Position numbers and translations under genes: made by a program
Notes under the pieces: model-generated
The model's database searches: none
Seen by the model: only the letters and a program-made list of their open reading frames with translations
Told to the model about the DNA's origin: nothing
Origin: Pseudoxanthomonas sp. SE1
GTDB lineage: Bacteria; Pseudomonadota; Gammaproteobacteria; Xanthomonadales; Xanthomonadaceae
Reading direction: 5' to 3'
Assembly (NCBI RefSeq): GCF_029542205.1
Contig: NZ_CP113783.1
Location: 186,001-250,000, forward strand
Length of the DNA: 64,000 bases
Shown: positions 46,948 through 55,075 of the stretch, piece by piece
How the letters are laid out: every line of letters begins with the position of its first letter
Numbering within the stretch: the first letter of the stretch is position 1

Positions 46948-47985
46948 ATGAAAGTCCTCGGCATCGAAACCAGCTGCGACGAAACCGGCGTGGCCGTCTA
47001 CGACACCGGTCTGTCCGGCGCCGCCGGCCTGCGCGCCCATGCGGTCTACAGCCAGATCGCCCTGCATGCCGAGTACGGCGGGGTGGTGCCCGAGCTGGCC
47101 AGCCGCGACCACGTCCGCAAGCTGCTGCCGCTGATCCGCCAGACCCTGGCCGAAGCCGGCCTGACCACGGCGGACCTCGATGGCGTGGCCTATACCGCCG
47201 GGCCCGGGCTGGTCGGTGCGCTGCTGGTCGGGGCCGGCGTGGCCCGGTCGCTGGCCTGGGCACTGGAACTCCCCGCCGTCGGCGTCCACCACATGGAAGG
47301 CCATCTGCTGGCCCCGCTGATGGAGGACGATCCGCCGGAGGCGCCGTTCGTCGCCCTGCTGGTCTCGGGCGGGCATACCCAGCTGGTGGCCGTGGACGCC
47401 ATCGGCCGTTACCGGCTGCTGGGTGAAACGCTGGACGATGCGGCCGGCGAAGCCTTCGACAAGACCGCCAAGATGATGGGGCTGCCGTATCCCGGCGGTC
47501 CGCAACTGGCCGCCCTGGCGGAAAAAGGCACCCCGGGCCGCTTCAGGTTCGCGCGTCCGATGACCGACCGGCCGGGACTGGACTTCAGCTTCTCCGGCCT
47601 GAAGACGCAGGTCCTGTTGGCCTGGCGCGACAGCGACCAGTCGGAACAGACCCGGGCCGACATCGCGCGCGGGTTCGAGGATGCGGTGGTCGACACGCTT
47701 GCCATCAAGTGCGAACGCGCACTGGACGAAGCCGGCAGCGATGTCATCGTCATCGCCGGCGGCGTGGGCGCCAACAAGCGGCTGCGCGCCAAGCTGCAGG
47801 CGATGGCCGCGAGGCGCGGCGGCCGTGCCTGCTTCCCGCGGCCGTCGCTGTGCACCGACAACGGCGCGATGATCGCCTTCGCCGGTGCGCTGCGCCTTGA
47901 AGCGGGCCAGCACGAGACCGCAGAGGTGAAGGTCACGCCACGCTGGGACATGGCGGCGCTGCCGCCCGTGAGCCGGAGTCTGTGA
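46948..47985 (+). CDS. tsaD: TsaD, tRNA t6A synthesis threonylcarbamoyltransferase subunit
   Basis: A 345-residue protein of the ASKHA fold. The start [19 protein letters not shown] is diagnostic; the metal ligands are His115 and His119 in HHMEGH, and further motifs are [28 protein letters not shown] and [12 protein letters not shown]. It transfers threonylcarbamoyl to A37 of ANN-decoding tRNAs. Divergent from rpsU, an order conserved in many gammaproteobacteria. Confidence 0.96.
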   Translation: MKVLGIETSCDETGVAVYDTGLSGAAGLRAHAVYSQIALHAEYGGVVPELASRDHVRKLLPLIRQTLAEAGLTTADLDGVAYTAGPGLVGALLVGAGVARSLAWALELPAVGVHHMEGHLLAPLMEDDPPEAPFVALLVSGGHTQLVAVDAIGRYRLLGETLDDAAGEAFDKTAKMMGLPYPGGPQLAALAEKGTPGRFRFARPMTDRPGLDFSFSGLKTQVLLAWRDSDQSEQTRADIARGFEDAVVDTLAIKCERALDEAGSDVIVIAGGVGANKRLRAKLQAMAARRGGRACFPRPSLCTDNGAMIAFAGALRLEAGQHETAEVKVTPRWDMAALPPVSRSL

Positions 47986-48062
47986 TTCGTGATTGGTAAA
48001 AGCCGGGACTCCACGTAGCCTGTGTCCCACCGATCACCCATCACCCATCACGGCTTTCATCC

Positions 48063-48422
48063 ATGGACACCGTTTTCATCGAAGACCTGCGCATCGAGAC
48101 CGTCATCGGCATCTACGACTGGGAGCGCGAAATCCGCCAGACCGTGGCGCTGGACGTGGAGATGGCATTCGACAACCGCGTGCCCGCCGCCCGCGATGAC
48201 ATCGCACTGACGCTGGACTACAAGGCGGTGTCGAAGCGGCTGATCTCCTTCGTGGAGGAGGCAAGCTTCGGCCTGGTCGAGACCCTCGCGGAGCAGTGCG
48301 CGGCGATCATCCGCGACGAGTTCGGCGTGGCCTGGGTGCGGTTGAAGCTGAGCAAGCCCGGCGCGGTCACGGGTGCGCGCAACGTCGGTGTGCTGATCGA
48401 ACGCGGCACGCGCCCGGTCTGA
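48063..48422 (+). CDS. folB: Dihydroneopterin aldolase
   Basis: A 119-residue tunnelling-fold enzyme of folate synthesis, cleaving dihydroneopterin to 6-hydroxymethyl-dihydropterin. The start MDTVFIEDLRIETVIGIYDWE is typical, with the catalytic Tyr in DYKAV, Glu in SFGLVETLAE and Lys in LKLSKPGAV. It lies 4 bp before folK. Confidence 0.94.
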   Translation: MDTVFIEDLRIETVIGIYDWEREIRQTVALDVEMAFDNRVPAARDDIALTLDYKAVSKRLISFVEEASFGLVETLAEQCAAIIRDEFGVAWVRLKLSKPGAVTGARNVGVLIERGTRPV

Positions 48423-48426
48423 CGCC

Positions 48427-48924
48427 GTGGGAACCGCCTACCTGAGCCTGGGCAGCAACGTCGAGCCCGAACGCCACCTCCATGCTGCCATTGCGGCGCT
48501 GCGCGAACGCTTCGGGGACATCCGCCTGTCGCCGATCTACCGCACACGCTCGGTCGGCTTCGATGGCACCGACTTCCTCAACGCCGCCGCCGTGATCGAC
48601 AGCGATCTGGATCCGCTCGCATTGAACGACTGGTTGCATGCGCTCGAAGACGCGCACGGTCGCGACCGCAGCGGTCCGCGCTTCTCCGACCGCACGCTCG
48701 ACATCGATATCGTGTTCTACGACGACCTGGTGATGCAGGGGCCGGGCAACCTGCGCCTGCCGCGCGACGAACTGAAGCATGCCTTCGTGCTGCTGCCGCT
48801 GGTCGACATCGCGCCCGACATGGTCGATCCGCGCAGTGGGCGCACGCTCGCGGCGCTGTGGCGCGAACACCCGGAACACGAGGTGCCCCCGCAGGCCGTA
48901 CCACTGGACAACGCAACCCCGTAG
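48427..48924 (+). CDS. folK: HPPK, 6-hydroxymethyl-dihydropterin pyrophosphokinase
   Basis: A 165-residue kinase acting directly after FolB. YLSLGSNVEPERHLHAAIAAL and RFSDRTLDIDIVFYDDLVM (Mg-binding Asp residues) are diagnostic, with LPRDELKHAFVLLPLVDIAPD near the end. The start is GTG 48427, 4 bp from folB. The stop TAG is the TAG of a GTAG-headed repeat. Confidence 0.94.
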   Translation: MGTAYLSLGSNVEPERHLHAAIAALRERFGDIRLSPIYRTRSVGFDGTDFLNAAAVIDSDLDPLALNDWLHALEDAHGRDRSGPRFSDRTLDIDIVFYDDLVMQGPGNLRLPRDELKHAFVLLPLVDIAPDMVDPRSGRTLAALWREHPEHEVPPQAVPLDNATP

Positions 48925-48990
48925 GGCCGGGCTTGCTCGGCTCCTCGATCCTGGGGCTCGATGGGCGCAGCGGAGCAAGCTCCGCGCTAC
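48921..48990. repeat. GTAG...CTAC inverted repeat, family E (GGAGCTTGCTCC core)
   Basis: GTAGGGCCGGGCTTGCTCGG at the left and GGAGCAAGCTCCGCGCTAC at the right form an imperfect inverted pair. The left GTAG contains the folK stop codon. It lies between folK and the converging reductase. Confidence 0.6.
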
Positions 48991-49016
48991 GGTGGCGGCC
49001 GGTGAGGGTTCCGGGC

Positions 49017-49757
49017 TCAGCCGATCGAGCGTCCGCCGTCCACGTGGATCACCTGTCCGGTGACGTAGCCGGCGGCGTCGCCCAGCAGCCACGCCACCGT
49101 GCCGGCGATATCGTCCGGATTCCCGACGCGACCCAGCGGCGTCAGCGCCAGCAAGCGCGCCTGCACGTCGGGATCGATCCCGGCATCCGGCCACAGGATC
49201 GCGCCGGGCGACACCGCATTCACCCGCACATCCGGTGCCAGCGACACCGCCAGTCCGCGCGACACCGCCAGCAGCGCCGCCTTGGATGCGGCATACACCG
49301 CCAGGTCCGCGCGTGGCTTCTCGGCATAGACGTCGGCGATGTTGATGATCGCGCCGCGTGCGGCACGCAGGTGCGGCGCCGCCGCTTGCGACAGGAAGAA
49401 CGGCGCGCGCGCGTTCACCGCGAACAAGTCTTCCCATTGCGCCGGCGTGGCGGTGCCGGCCGGCGTGGGATAGAACGCCGATGCGTTGTTGACCAGCGCG
49501 TCCATGCGGCCGAAGTGGCCCACGGTCTTCGCCACCAGCTCCGGCAGGCGGTCGAACACGGCCAGGTCCGCCTGCAGCATCAGGGTGCTGCCGCTGCGCG
49601 TCGTTTCCAACTCTGCGACCAGCGAGCGCATGTCGTCGATCGAGCCGCGGTAGTGCAGGGCGAGGTCACAGCCTTCGGCATGCAGCCGTCGCGCAATCGC
49701 CGCGCCCACGCGACGGGCGGCACCGGTGACCAGGACGACGCGGCGCGATGTGGGCAT
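49017..49757 (-). CDS. Pteridine reductase / FolM-like short-chain dehydrogenase
   Basis: A 246-residue SDR. The cofactor motif TGAARRVG (11-18) has Arg where most SDRs have Gly, a pteridine-reductase mark that favours NADPH. The usual catalytic Ser is replaced by Asp142 in INIADVYAEKP, with Tyr155/Lys159 in YAASK, again as in PTR1 and FolM. It probably reduces dihydropterins or dihydrofolate, which agrees with folB-folK converging on it. I chose ATG 49757; ATG 49769 is also possible. Confidence 0.87.
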   Translation of the reverse strand: MPTSRRVVLVTGAARRVGAAIARRLHAEGCDLALHYRGSIDDMRSLVAELETTRSGSTLMLQADLAVFDRLPELVAKTVGHFGRMDALVNNASAFYPTPAGTATPAQWEDLFAVNARAPFFLSQAAAPHLRAARGAIINIADVYAEKPRADLAVYAASKAALLAVSRGLAVSLAPDVRVNAVSPGAILWPDAGIDPDVQARLLALTPLGRVGNPDDIAGTVAWLLGDAAGYVTGQVIHVDGGRSIG

Positions 49758-49858
49758 GACGGATTCCATGGCGGGAGCCGGCATTGTCCCTGCTTTGCAC
49801 CGCAATGGCGCAATCAGGCGGCCAGGAATGTGAGTCGAATCCATCCCGCCGCGGAAGC

Positions 49859-49884
49859 TTGACGACGTGCACGGTTAGCGTGCA
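49859..49884 (+). promoter_or_regulatory. TTGACG box with overlapping inverted repeat before the ATP-grasp gene
   Basis: TTGACG at 49859 is a good -35 but no convincing -10 follows at 17 bp. TGCACG-GTTAG-CGTGCA (49868-49884) is a 6-bp inverted repeat in the same place. Either could control the genes at 49942; weak evidence. Confidence 0.35.
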
Positions 49885-49941
49885 TGTTGCGATGCATCAC
49901 CCTTCGCCGGATGCGCCGGCCAGGGACAACGGAAAGGGCGA

Positions 49942-51399
49942 ATGGACTGGGCGAAGTACCGCACCACGACCTTTGACGAACTCATCCAGGCCGATGGACG
50001 GCCGCGTCCGGCCGCACGCCGGTTGGTGGAGTACCTGGCGGGTCTCTCCGGTCGCGAACTGGCCGAACGCCAGCTCGCCGCCGACGTGGTGGCGCGCGTG
50101 CAGGGCATCACCTTCACCGTGTATTCCGATGGCCGCAACGTCGACCGCACGCTGCCGTTCGACCTGATCCCGCGCATCATCCCGCTCAGCGAGTGGCAAC
50201 GCACCGAGGCCGGGCTGAAACAGCGCATGCGCGCGCTGAACCTGTTCATCGGCGACATCTACGGCAAGCAGCAGATCGTCAAGGACAAGGTGTTCCCGGC
50301 GATGCTGCTGAAGGACTCGGTGAACTTCCGCGAGCAGTGCGTCGGTGTCACGCCGCCACTTGGCGTATGGGCGCACATCTGCGGTTCGGACCTGGTGCGC
50401 GACGGCGATGGCACGCTGTACGCGCTGGAAGACAACCTGCGCATCCCGTCCGGCGTCAGCTACATGCTGGAAAACCGCATGGTGGCCAAGCGGGTGTTCC
50501 CGGAGCTGTTCGGGACCAGCTCGATCCTGCCGGTGGACGAGTATCCGTCGCAGCTGTACGACACCCTGGCGGCCTTGTCGCCACGCCCCGGCAACACCCC
50601 CGTCATCGCGCTGCTGACACCGGGCGTGTTCAACAGTGCGTACTTCGAGCATGCCTACCTCGCGCAGGCCATGGGCATCGAACTGGTCGAAGGCAGCGAC
50701 CTGTTCGTCGCCGACGATGACTGCACCTACATGCGGACCGTATACGGTCCGCAACGCGTGGACGTGATCTATCGCCGGGTCGATGACCTGTTCATCGATC
50801 CGGACGTATTCCATCCCGAATCCGTGCTCGGCGTGCCTGGACTGATCCGCAGCTGGCGCGCGGGCAAGGTGGCGCTGGCGAACGCGCCCGGTGCCGGCGT
50901 GGCCGACGACAAGGTGGTCTTCGCCTACGTGCCGAAGATGATCAAGTACTACCTGGACGAGGACCCCATCCTGCCCAACGTGCCCAGCTACCTGTGCCAC
51001 AACGCGAAGGAGCGCAAGTACGTGCTGGAGAACATCGAGAAGCTGGTGGTGAAGCCGGCGAACGAATCCGGCGGTTACGGCATGCTGATCGGCCCGCGCT
51101 CGACCAAGCGCCAGCGCGAGAAGTTCAAGGCGCTGATCGAGGCGAATCCGCGCAACTACATGGCGCAGCCCACGCTGGCGCTGTCCACCGCGCCCATCGT
51201 CACCAAGCAGGGGCCTTCGCCCCGCCACATCGACCTGCGGCCGTTCGTCCTGTCGCGCGAGGACACTTACGTCACCACGGGAGGGCTGACGCGCGTGGCG
51301 ATGGTGAAGGGCTCGCTGGTGGTCAATTCATCGCAGGGTGGCGGCGCGAAGGACACCTGGGTGGTCGATCTGTCCGACCACGACGAGGAGGCCGCCTGA
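49942..51399 (+). CDS. Circularly permuted ATP-grasp protein (Anbu-associated)
   Basis: A 485-residue protein of the DUF404/DUF407-type ATP-grasp family. Features are YGKQQIVKDKVFPAMLL, DLVRDGDGTLYALEDNLRIPSGVSYMLENR, TPGVFNSAYFEHAYLA, VDVIYRRVDDLF and LVVKPANESGGYGMLIGP. It would form an amide or peptide-like bond with ATP; the substrate is unknown. Its stop overlaps the alpha-E gene (TGATG). This pair is the known neighbourhood of the Anbu proteasome-like protein, here on the opposite strand 170 bp past the pair. Confidence 0.88.
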   Translation: MDWAKYRTTTFDELIQADGRPRPAARRLVEYLAGLSGRELAERQLAADVVARVQGITFTVYSDGRNVDRTLPFDLIPRIIPLSEWQRTEAGLKQRMRALNLFIGDIYGKQQIVKDKVFPAMLLKDSVNFREQCVGVTPPLGVWAHICGSDLVRDGDGTLYALEDNLRIPSGVSYMLENRMVAKRVFPELFGTSSILPVDEYPSQLYDTLAALSPRPGNTPVIALLTPGVFNSAYFEHAYLAQAMGIELVEGSDLFVADDDCTYMRTVYGPQRVDVIYRRVDDLFIDPDVFHPESVLGVPGLIRSWRAGKVALANAPGAGVADDKVVFAYVPKMIKYYLDEDPILPNVPSYLCHNAKERKYVLENIEKLVVKPANESGGYGMLIGPRSTKRQREKFKALIEANPRNYMAQPTLALSTAPIVTKQGPSPRHIDLRPFVLSREDTYVTTGGLTRVAMVKGSLVVNSSQGGGAKDTWVVDLSDHDEEAA

Positions 51400-52340
51400 T
51401 GCTGTCGCGCGTCGCCGACAACCTGTTCTGGTTCAGCCGCTACGTGCGGCGCGCCGAGAACACCGCGCGCCTGGTGGGCGTGGGCAGCCAGTTGCAACTG
51501 GACATGCCGCGCTCTGTCCGCTTCACATGGCGGCCGATGATCGATACCGTCGGCGCCGGGCCGTATTTCGAGGAATGCCATCCCGGCGCCGGCCATGATG
51601 CCGCCGACGTGGACGTGATCCATTTCCTGCTGCTGGACGAACGCAATCCGTCGTCGCTGCGCACCTCGGTGGATTCGGCGCGCGAGATCCTGCGCAGCAT
51701 CCGCGACAGCCTGCCGCAGGATGTGTGGGAAGCCATCAACGACCTGCACCTGTACATCGGCGCACACGGCGAGCGCAGCCTGAGCCGGCGCTACCGCATC
51801 GAGTTCCTCAATCGCATCATCGATGGCTGCCTGAAGGTGTCGGGCCTGCTCAGCGCGAATGTCAGCCGCGACATCGGCTACCAATTCCTGCGCCTCGGCA
51901 CGGCGCTGGAACAGGCCGACATGACCACGCGCATCATCGATGCCGGCGCGTCGGGGCTGGTGACGCCGCGCAACGAGGATGACCGTGAGGCCTTCCAGAA
52001 CATGCAGTGGATGAGCGTGCTGCGCTCGCTGGCCGGCTACCAGATGTTCCGTCGCCACGTGCGCCAGCGCGTCACCGCCGAACTGGCACTGCGCTTCCTG
52101 CTGCAGAACAACGAGTTTCCGCGCAGCGTGCAGTTCTGCCTGACGCGCGCTCAGAGCGTGCTGCCCACCATGCCGCCACGCCCCGGCGTGGACCGTCATC
52201 TCAACCGCCTGATCGGCATGACCCGCAATGCCGATCCGGTTTCGCTCGCGGCACGCAATCCTGCGCCCTTCATGGACCAGATCCAGGTGCATCTGAGTTC
52301 CCTGCATGCGGCCATCGCGGAAGGCTATTTCCATGGGTGA
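51399..52340 (+). CDS. Alpha-E domain protein (Anbu-associated)
   Basis: A 313-residue all-helical protein. MLSRVADNLFWFSRYVRRAENTARL is the diagnostic start, with SLRTSVDSAREILRSIRDSLP and EFPRSVQFCLTRAQSVLP later. Alpha-E proteins always accompany the permuted ATP-grasp; the biochemical role is unknown. It begins inside the stop of the ATP-grasp gene. A family B repeat follows. Confidence 0.88.
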   Translation: MLSRVADNLFWFSRYVRRAENTARLVGVGSQLQLDMPRSVRFTWRPMIDTVGAGPYFEECHPGAGHDAADVDVIHFLLLDERNPSSLRTSVDSAREILRSIRDSLPQDVWEAINDLHLYIGAHGERSLSRRYRIEFLNRIIDGCLKVSGLLSANVSRDIGYQFLRLGTALEQADMTTRIIDAGASGLVTPRNEDDREAFQNMQWMSVLRSLAGYQMFRRHVRQRVTAELALRFLLQNNEFPRSVQFCLTRAQSVLPTMPPRPGVDRHLNRLIGMTRNADPVSLAARNPAPFMDQIQVHLSSLHAAIAEGYFHG

Positions 52341-52354
52341 GGACGCGGCATTCT

Positions 52355-52498
52355 GTAGGAGCGACGTAAGTCGCGACCGCACGCCCAATCGTCCCGGCAC
52401 CGCGACCAAGCGAGAGCGCCGGACGACCGGCTGCTGCGCATGATCCAAACGTTGGCGAAAGCATCGGCCGTGCGGTCGCGACTTACGTCGCTCCTACA
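52355..52498. repeat. REP-like inverted pair, family B, with 30-bp perfect arms
   Basis: The arms at 52355-52384 and 52469-52498 are exact inverted copies with the core GTAGGAGCGACGTAAGTCGC. The 84-bp spacer has nothing else that I recognise. Between converging genes of the Anbu locus. Confidence 0.85.
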
Positions 52499-52510
52499 AT
52501 CGCGGGGACG

Positions 52511-53341
52511 TTACTGCTGCCCCTGTGCGTCGCCGGGATCCTGCCGCGACGGTGCGCGCCGCGGCGGCATCGCTGGCAGCGGGCCCGTGGGCGCTTCGCG
52601 CTCCTGCTGCGGTTCCCAGGGAAACCGCGGCAGGCTGTGCACGGCCGCCTCCAGCTTGCGCGACCACGTGTCGTGGATCTCGGCGTACAGCGGCGTGTCC
52701 GCTTCCAGCCGCACCTTCTGGCTGATCTTCAGATCGCCTGCGCGCAGCAGCGCCATGTCCACCGGCATGCCGACCGACAGGTTGGAGCGGATGGTGGAAT
52801 CCAGCGACACCAGTGCGCAGCGTGCGGCATCTTCCAGCGAGGTCTCGGGCCGGATGATGCGGTCGAGGATGGGCTTGCCGTACTTCGATTCGCCGATCTG
52901 GAGGTACGGCGTTTCCGGTGACGTGGCGATGCAGTTGCCCAGCGGATAGACCATGTACAGGCCGGGCCGTTCGCCCGCGATCTGGCCACCCAGGATCAAC
53001 GTGGATTGCACGTTGACGCCGCTCTGCTGGGCATCGTCGATCACCCGCGCCTGGCTGGTGACCAGGGTTTCGCCGACATATTCGGCCACTTCGTACAGGT
53101 GCGAGAACGTGCGCAGGCTGCGCGGCGCATGCGGATCGTCCACGTCGCGCTGCAGCTTGGACAACGTGAGCTGGGTGGTGGCCAGGTTGCCGGCCGACAT
53201 GATGACGAATACGCGGTCGCCCGGCCATTCGAACACGTGCAGCTTGCGGTACACGCGCACATCGTCGAACGAAGCGCTGGTGCGGGTATCCGCGGCGAAG
53301 ACCAGGCCTTCGTTGACTTCGATGCCGACGCAATAGGTCAT
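52511..53341 (-). CDS. Anbu-type proteasome-like protein (ancestral beta subunit)
   Basis: A 276-residue Ntn-hydrolase. The start MTYCVGIEVNEGLVFAADTR exposes Thr2 once Met is removed; Asp18 in AADTRTS and Lys33 in YRKLHVF complete the Thr/Asp/Lys set of proteasome beta subunits (1, 17, 32 in mature numbering). Unlike HslV, Anbu members have a longer C-terminal part, seen here with a Pro/Arg-rich tail. The start at 53341 is fixed by the need for an N-terminal Thr; the frame opens further to 53368. No ATPase gene is nearby. Confidence 0.9.
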   Translation of the reverse strand: MTYCVGIEVNEGLVFAADTRTSASFDDVRVYRKLHVFEWPGDRVFVIMSAGNLATTQLTLSKLQRDVDDPHAPRSLRTFSHLYEVAEYVGETLVTSQARVIDDAQQSGVNVQSTLILGGQIAGERPGLYMVYPLGNCIATSPETPYLQIGESKYGKPILDRIIRPETSLEDAARCALVSLDSTIRSNLSVGMPVDMALLRAGDLKISQKVRLEADTPLYAEIHDTWSRKLEAAVHSLPRFPWEPQQEREAPTGPLPAMPPRRAPSRQDPGDAQGQQ

Positions 53342-53460
53342 GGCGTGTCCGTTGCTGCTGTGCACCACGATTCTATGCGTGGCCCCGGGGGTTGGCTAGG
53401 GCTGCGGTGCCAATGTGAATCGGCCCGTACAATGACGTGGTTTCCCGCTCCAGGTGCGTC

Positions 53461-54645
53461 ATGCAGGCTGATCTACCCGTTCCCGACGATGCGGCACAGG
53501 CCCATAGCGAGCGCCTGGCTGCGCTGATCCGCGCCGAAATCGCCGCAGAGGGCGGCAGCATGCCGTTCTCACGGTTCATGGAGCGCAGCCTCTACGCGCC
53601 CGGACTGGGCTACTACAGCGCGGGCAGCACCAAGTTCGGCGAGGCCGGTGATTTCACGACGGCGCCGGAGTTGGGGCCGCTGTTCGCCAGTTGCGTGGCG
53701 CAGGCGGTGGCGCCGGTGTTGCAGCAACTGGGTCCGGAGGCCGGATTCGTGGAGATCGGCGGCGGCAGCGGCGCCTTCGCCGAGATCATGCTCAAGCGGT
53801 TGCTGGAGCTGGATGCGCTGCCTGCGCGCTACGCGATCCTCGAACCCAGCGCCGATCTGCGCGAGCGCCAGCGCGAGCGACTGGAGCAACGCCTGATTCC
53901 GCCGGTCTTCGACCTGCTCGAATGGCTCGACGGTCCGCCGTCCGAAACCTGGGATGGCGTGTTGTTCGCCAACGAAGTGATCGACGCCCTGCCGACGCCG
54001 CGCTTCACGCTGCGCGATGGCGAAGTGTTCGAGGAAGCCGTCGCGCTGGATGGCGCAGGGCGTTTCATGCGCACCGATCGCCCGGCCGATGCATTGCTCG
54101 CCGCGGCCGTACGGCACGTCGAGCGCTATCTCGAACAACCGTTTCCCGATGGCTACCGTTCGGAATTGCTGCCGCAGCTGCCGTACTGGATCCAGGCGGT
54201 GATGGGGGGACTGGATCGCGGCGCGATGCTGTTCGCCGATTACGGCTACACGCGCCGCGAGTTCTACCAGCCCGACCGCGACGACGGCACCCTGCGTGCG
54301 TATTACCGGCACCGCGTGCACAACGATGCCTACCTGTGGCCGGGCCTTCAGGACATCACCGCCTCGGTGGATTTCACCGCGTTGGCGGAAGCCGGTACGC
54401 AGGCAGGCTTCGACATGGCGGGTTACACCACGCAGGCCAATTTCCTGCTCGGCAACGGTCTGCAGGAGCGATTGAACGAAGCCGAAGCGCGCGCGGACGA
54501 GACCACGTTGTTGCGCCTGCGCAACGAAGCCAAGCGGTTGACCCTGCCCAGCGAGATGGGGGAACGGTTCCAGGTGATGGGTTTTTCGCGCGACGTGGAG
54601 TTCGGCGTGGCGTTCCTGTTCAACGATCTGAGCTGGCGCCTGTGA
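53461..54645 (+). CDS. MidA/NDUFAF7-family SAM-dependent methyltransferase
   Basis: A 394-residue protein of the DUF185 family. SMPFSRFMERSLYAPGLGYY, FGEAGDFTTAPELGPLF and the SAM-binding loop FVEIGGGSGAFAEIML are characteristic, as are NEVIDALP and LFADYGYTRREFYQP. The mitochondrial relative methylates a complex I arginine; the bacterial substrate is not established. I chose ATG 53461; the frame opens at 53437 with no gain. It overlaps the VanZ gene. Confidence 0.9.
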   Translation: MQADLPVPDDAAQAHSERLAALIRAEIAAEGGSMPFSRFMERSLYAPGLGYYSAGSTKFGEAGDFTTAPELGPLFASCVAQAVAPVLQQLGPEAGFVEIGGGSGAFAEIMLKRLLELDALPARYAILEPSADLRERQRERLEQRLIPPVFDLLEWLDGPPSETWDGVLFANEVIDALPTPRFTLRDGEVFEEAVALDGAGRFMRTDRPADALLAAAVRHVERYLEQPFPDGYRSELLPQLPYWIQAVMGGLDRGAMLFADYGYTRREFYQPDRDDGTLRAYYRHRVHNDAYLWPGLQDITASVDFTALAEAGTQAGFDMAGYTTQANFLLGNGLQERLNEAEARADETTLLRLRNEAKRLTLPSEMGERFQVMGFSRDVEFGVAFLFNDLSWRL

Positions 54646-55034
54646 GCGGGATATTCGTGTTCAAGCCATTTCGCCGTCCGCGGCTGTGGCTGGCGCTGTG
54701 GTTGGTGGCGGTCACGACGGTGGTCGTGCTGTCGCTGGTGAATCTCAGTGGATTGCCGCCGGTGCCGGAAGGCGGCGACAAGGTGGAGCACTTCCTGGCG
54801 TACGCACTGCTTTCCGCGTCGTCCGTGCAACTGTTCGCCAAACGCCGCGCGTGCCTGCTCATCGCCCTGCTGCTGGTCGCGCTGGGGATCGGCCTGGAGT
54901 TCGCGCAAGGAATGCTGACCAGCACGCGCATGGCCGACCCGCGTGATGCGGTGGCGAACACGCTGGGCGTGCTGGCGGGCCTAGCGACGATGATCACGCC
55001 GCTGCGCGACCTGCTGCTCCGCCTGCGCGGATGA
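54642..55034 (+). CDS. VanZ-family membrane protein
   Basis: A 130-residue protein starting at GTG 54642 inside the stop of the methyltransferase gene. Helices at about 12-30, 48-62, 68-86 and 100-118; the VanZ motif is GGDKVEHFLAYALLSA with LEFAQGMLTSTRMADPRDAVANTLGVLAG. VanZ members are linked to teicoplanin resistance in some firmicutes, but in proteobacteria the role is unknown. Confidence 0.87.
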   Translation: MSGIFVFKPFRRPRLWLALWLVAVTTVVVLSLVNLSGLPPVPEGGDKVEHFLAYALLSASSVQLFAKRRACLLIALLLVALGIGLEFAQGMLTSTRMADPRDAVANTLGVLAGLATMITPLRDLLLRLRG

Positions 55035-55037
55035 TGG

Positions 55038-55063
55038 CAGGAGGGGCTGAAGCCCCTCCTGCA
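55038..55063. repeat. Family A palindrome, single compact copy
   Basis: GCAGGAGGGGCT and its perfect inverse (55052-55063) with a 2-base loop. It lies between the converging VanZ and GH20 genes and may act as a transcription block. Confidence 0.75.
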
Positions 55064-55075
55064 GGGTCATGAAGG

